Assembly (NCBI GenBank): GCA_937934465.1
Contig: CALGZO010000103.1
Span: 1-6,970, forward strand
Reading direction: 5' to 3'
DNA: 6,970 bases
DNA from: an uncultured Fimbriimonadales bacterium
Lineage (GTDB): Bacteria > Armatimonadota > Fimbriimonadia > Fimbriimonadales > GBS-DC
A program made the position numbers and the translations under genes. Under the pieces are notes generated by a model. The model was not told the DNA's origin. It ran no database searches and saw only the letters and a list, made by a program, of their open reading frames with translations. Every line of letters begins with the position of its first letter. Position 1 is the stretch's first letter. Below, piece after piece: positions 6,386 to 6,970 of the stretch.

Positions 6386-6457
6386 CGCCCCCGGCAGGAA
6401 TCGAACCTGCGCACCAGGCTCCGGAGGCCTGCGCTCTATCCACTGAGCTACGGGGGC
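6386..6457 (-). tRNA. tRNA-Arg (anticodon CCG)
   Basis: The minus strand folds into a complete 72-nt cloverleaf. The acceptor GCCCCCG (6457-6451) pairs over 7 bp with CGGGGGC (6393-6387). The D arm is GCTC-AGTGGATA-GAGC. The anticodon stem CAGGC/GCCTG encloses the loop CTCCGGA, whose CCG (6424-6422) reads the Arg codon CGG. The variable region has 4 nt, and the T arm is GCAGG-TTCGATT-CCTGC. The discriminator is G at 6386; CCA is not encoded. It is convergent with the GH127 gene, whose stop is 3 nt away, and lies downstream of the methylase-like gene on the same strand with a 28-nt gap. Confidence 0.97.
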
Positions 6458-6471
6458 GTGTCGGCGTAAAG

Positions 6472-6477
6472 ATTGTA
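6472..6477 (-). promoter_or_regulatory. Possible -10 box of the tRNA-Arg promoter
   Basis: TACAAT on the minus strand ends 14 nt before the tRNA 5' end, a good distance for a short-leader tRNA transcript. No convincing -35 is seen 16-18 nt further upstream (ATACCG or GATACC), a position that falls inside the 3' end of the preceding gene, so the call is weak. Confidence 0.4.
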
Positions 6478-6485
6478 CCCTATCC

Positions 6486-6970
6486 TCAGTCCAACGGTAT
6501 CTGTTGCTGTGCTGCGCTGGGCGCGACGCGCTCAGCTTGCTGCACACCCATCAGCAGCGCTGTGCTGGGGATAGCGAATCCATCGCCTGTCAGCAACTGC
6601 CCTACGGTACGCACCTGTAAGCGCGGGAGCAACCGATTGCCCAGCGGCGAGGTGTAGTAGCCCACTTGCTCTGCCTCGCGTAGCATGGGTGTGGTCGGCG
6701 GCTCCAGCGTGAGAAAAAGCCCCAGCGTCGCCCCCTCACGCTCCACCACATGGGCGAACTCACGAATATCGCGCACGCTTACCTTCCCCGACTTGACCTG
6801 AATCAACGCCTTTTTCGCGTCGCGCGGATCGTCTTGAAAATACAGCACGCCATCGATGCCTGTATCTGCGCCTTTTTTCGGTTGATACGGACGAGCGCGT
6901 GGGATGAGACCGATTGCCCAACGCTGGAACTCGTCGCGGTCCTGTCGGGCGAGGGCGCGCGCTTCGGCTT
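6486..6970 (-). CDS. C-terminal part of a restriction-modification protein with Mrr-like PD-(D/E)xK domain (5' end beyond window)
   Basis: The 160 visible residues are the C-terminal end of a longer protein. FQRWAIGLIPRARPYQPKKG leads into GADTGIDGVLYF (33-44) and ALIQVKSGKVSVRDIRE (54-70). These match the Mrr-like nuclease core, with Asp39 and the Gln57-x-Lys59 pair as likely metal-binding and catalytic residues (a D...QxK variant). VVEREGATLGLFLTLEPPT (74-92) and REAEQVGYYTSP (97-108) complete the fold. As I recall, this arrangement sits at the C-terminus of N4/N6 DNA methyltransferases, so the missing N-terminal part is probably a methylase making a fused modification-restriction enzyme; that is inference. 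Residues 135-160 form a poorly conserved tail. An internal GTG (6848) is not a real start, since the conserved GADTGIDG lies upstream of it. The tRNA-Arg follows 28 nt downstream. Confidence 0.75.
   Translation of the reverse strand, partial: AEARALARQDRDEFQRWAIGLIPRARPYQPKKGADTGIDGVLYFQDDPRDAKKALIQVKSGKVSVRDIREFAHVVEREGATLGLFLTLEPPTTPMLREAEQVGYYTSPLGNRLLPRLQVRTVGQLLTGDGFAIPSTALLMGVQQAERVAPSAAQQQIPLD

Noticed and set aside
6386..6457. tRNA-Arg as an integration site for a mobile element
   Set aside because: No integrase and no direct repeat of the tRNA 3' end are visible in the window.
5927..6547. Minus-strand open frame running through the tRNA and the end of GH127
   Set aside because: Its middle is translated tRNA (the familiar VAQWIERRPPEPGAQVRF type of artefact), so it is not a protein gene.

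Overview
The window is GC-rich bacterial chromosomal DNA with almost no non-coding space. A flagellar block lies on the left and a set of unrelated metabolic, tRNA and DNA-modification genes on the right. FlgA (a P-ring assembly chaperone) implies a diderm envelope. The mix of a GC-rich flagellar locus, a DUF4058 gene, a GH127 glycosidase, a methylase-type C-terminal domain of a kind I associate with thermophile and metagenome genomes, and a palindromic repeat resembling GGGACA...TGTCCC makes Armatimonadota (Fimbriimonadia or hot-spring relatives) my best guess. Planctomycetota or Chloroflexota remain possible. The taxonomy is an inference from memory of gene families, not a search result.

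Layout. Positions 1-482 (minus) hold the N-terminal part of flgA, cut by the window edge and carrying two tandem perfect 9-bp hairpins inside the coding sequence. Positions 483-618 form a divergent control region in which two GCCGATAA boxes, the -10 signature of the flagellar sigma factor sigma-28 (FliA/SigD), face outward as a perfect 12-bp inverted repeat. Positions 619-3670 (plus) form a tight flagellar filament operon: fliD (filament cap), fliS (flagellin chaperone) and a short helical FliT-like gene, with an 18-nt gap and then an 8-nt overlap.

Positions 3671-4483 (minus) encode a DUF4058 protein whose stop codon directly abuts the stop of the FliT-like gene. A 42-nt divergent spacer separates it from a complete GH127 beta-L-arabinofuranosidase-type enzyme (4526-6382, plus) with all expected active-site residues. 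A tRNA-Arg(CCG) gene (6386-6457, minus) begins 3 nt past that enzyme's stop. From 6486 to the right edge (minus) lies the C-terminal 160 residues of a protein ending in a PD-(D/E)xK (Mrr-like) nuclease domain of the kind found at the end of some DNA methyltransferases.

How the parts fit: the sigma-28-like boxes would co-activate flgA (leftward) and fliD-fliS-fliT (rightward), that is, late filament genes together with a P-ring assembly gene. The right half shows no functional link to motility and no common pathway. I see no CRISPR array, transposase, phage gene or rRNA. The most unusual items are the in-frame hairpin pair inside flgA, the mirror-image sigma-28 boxes with a nearly leaderless flgA, and the enlarged FliD with an extra inserted module.
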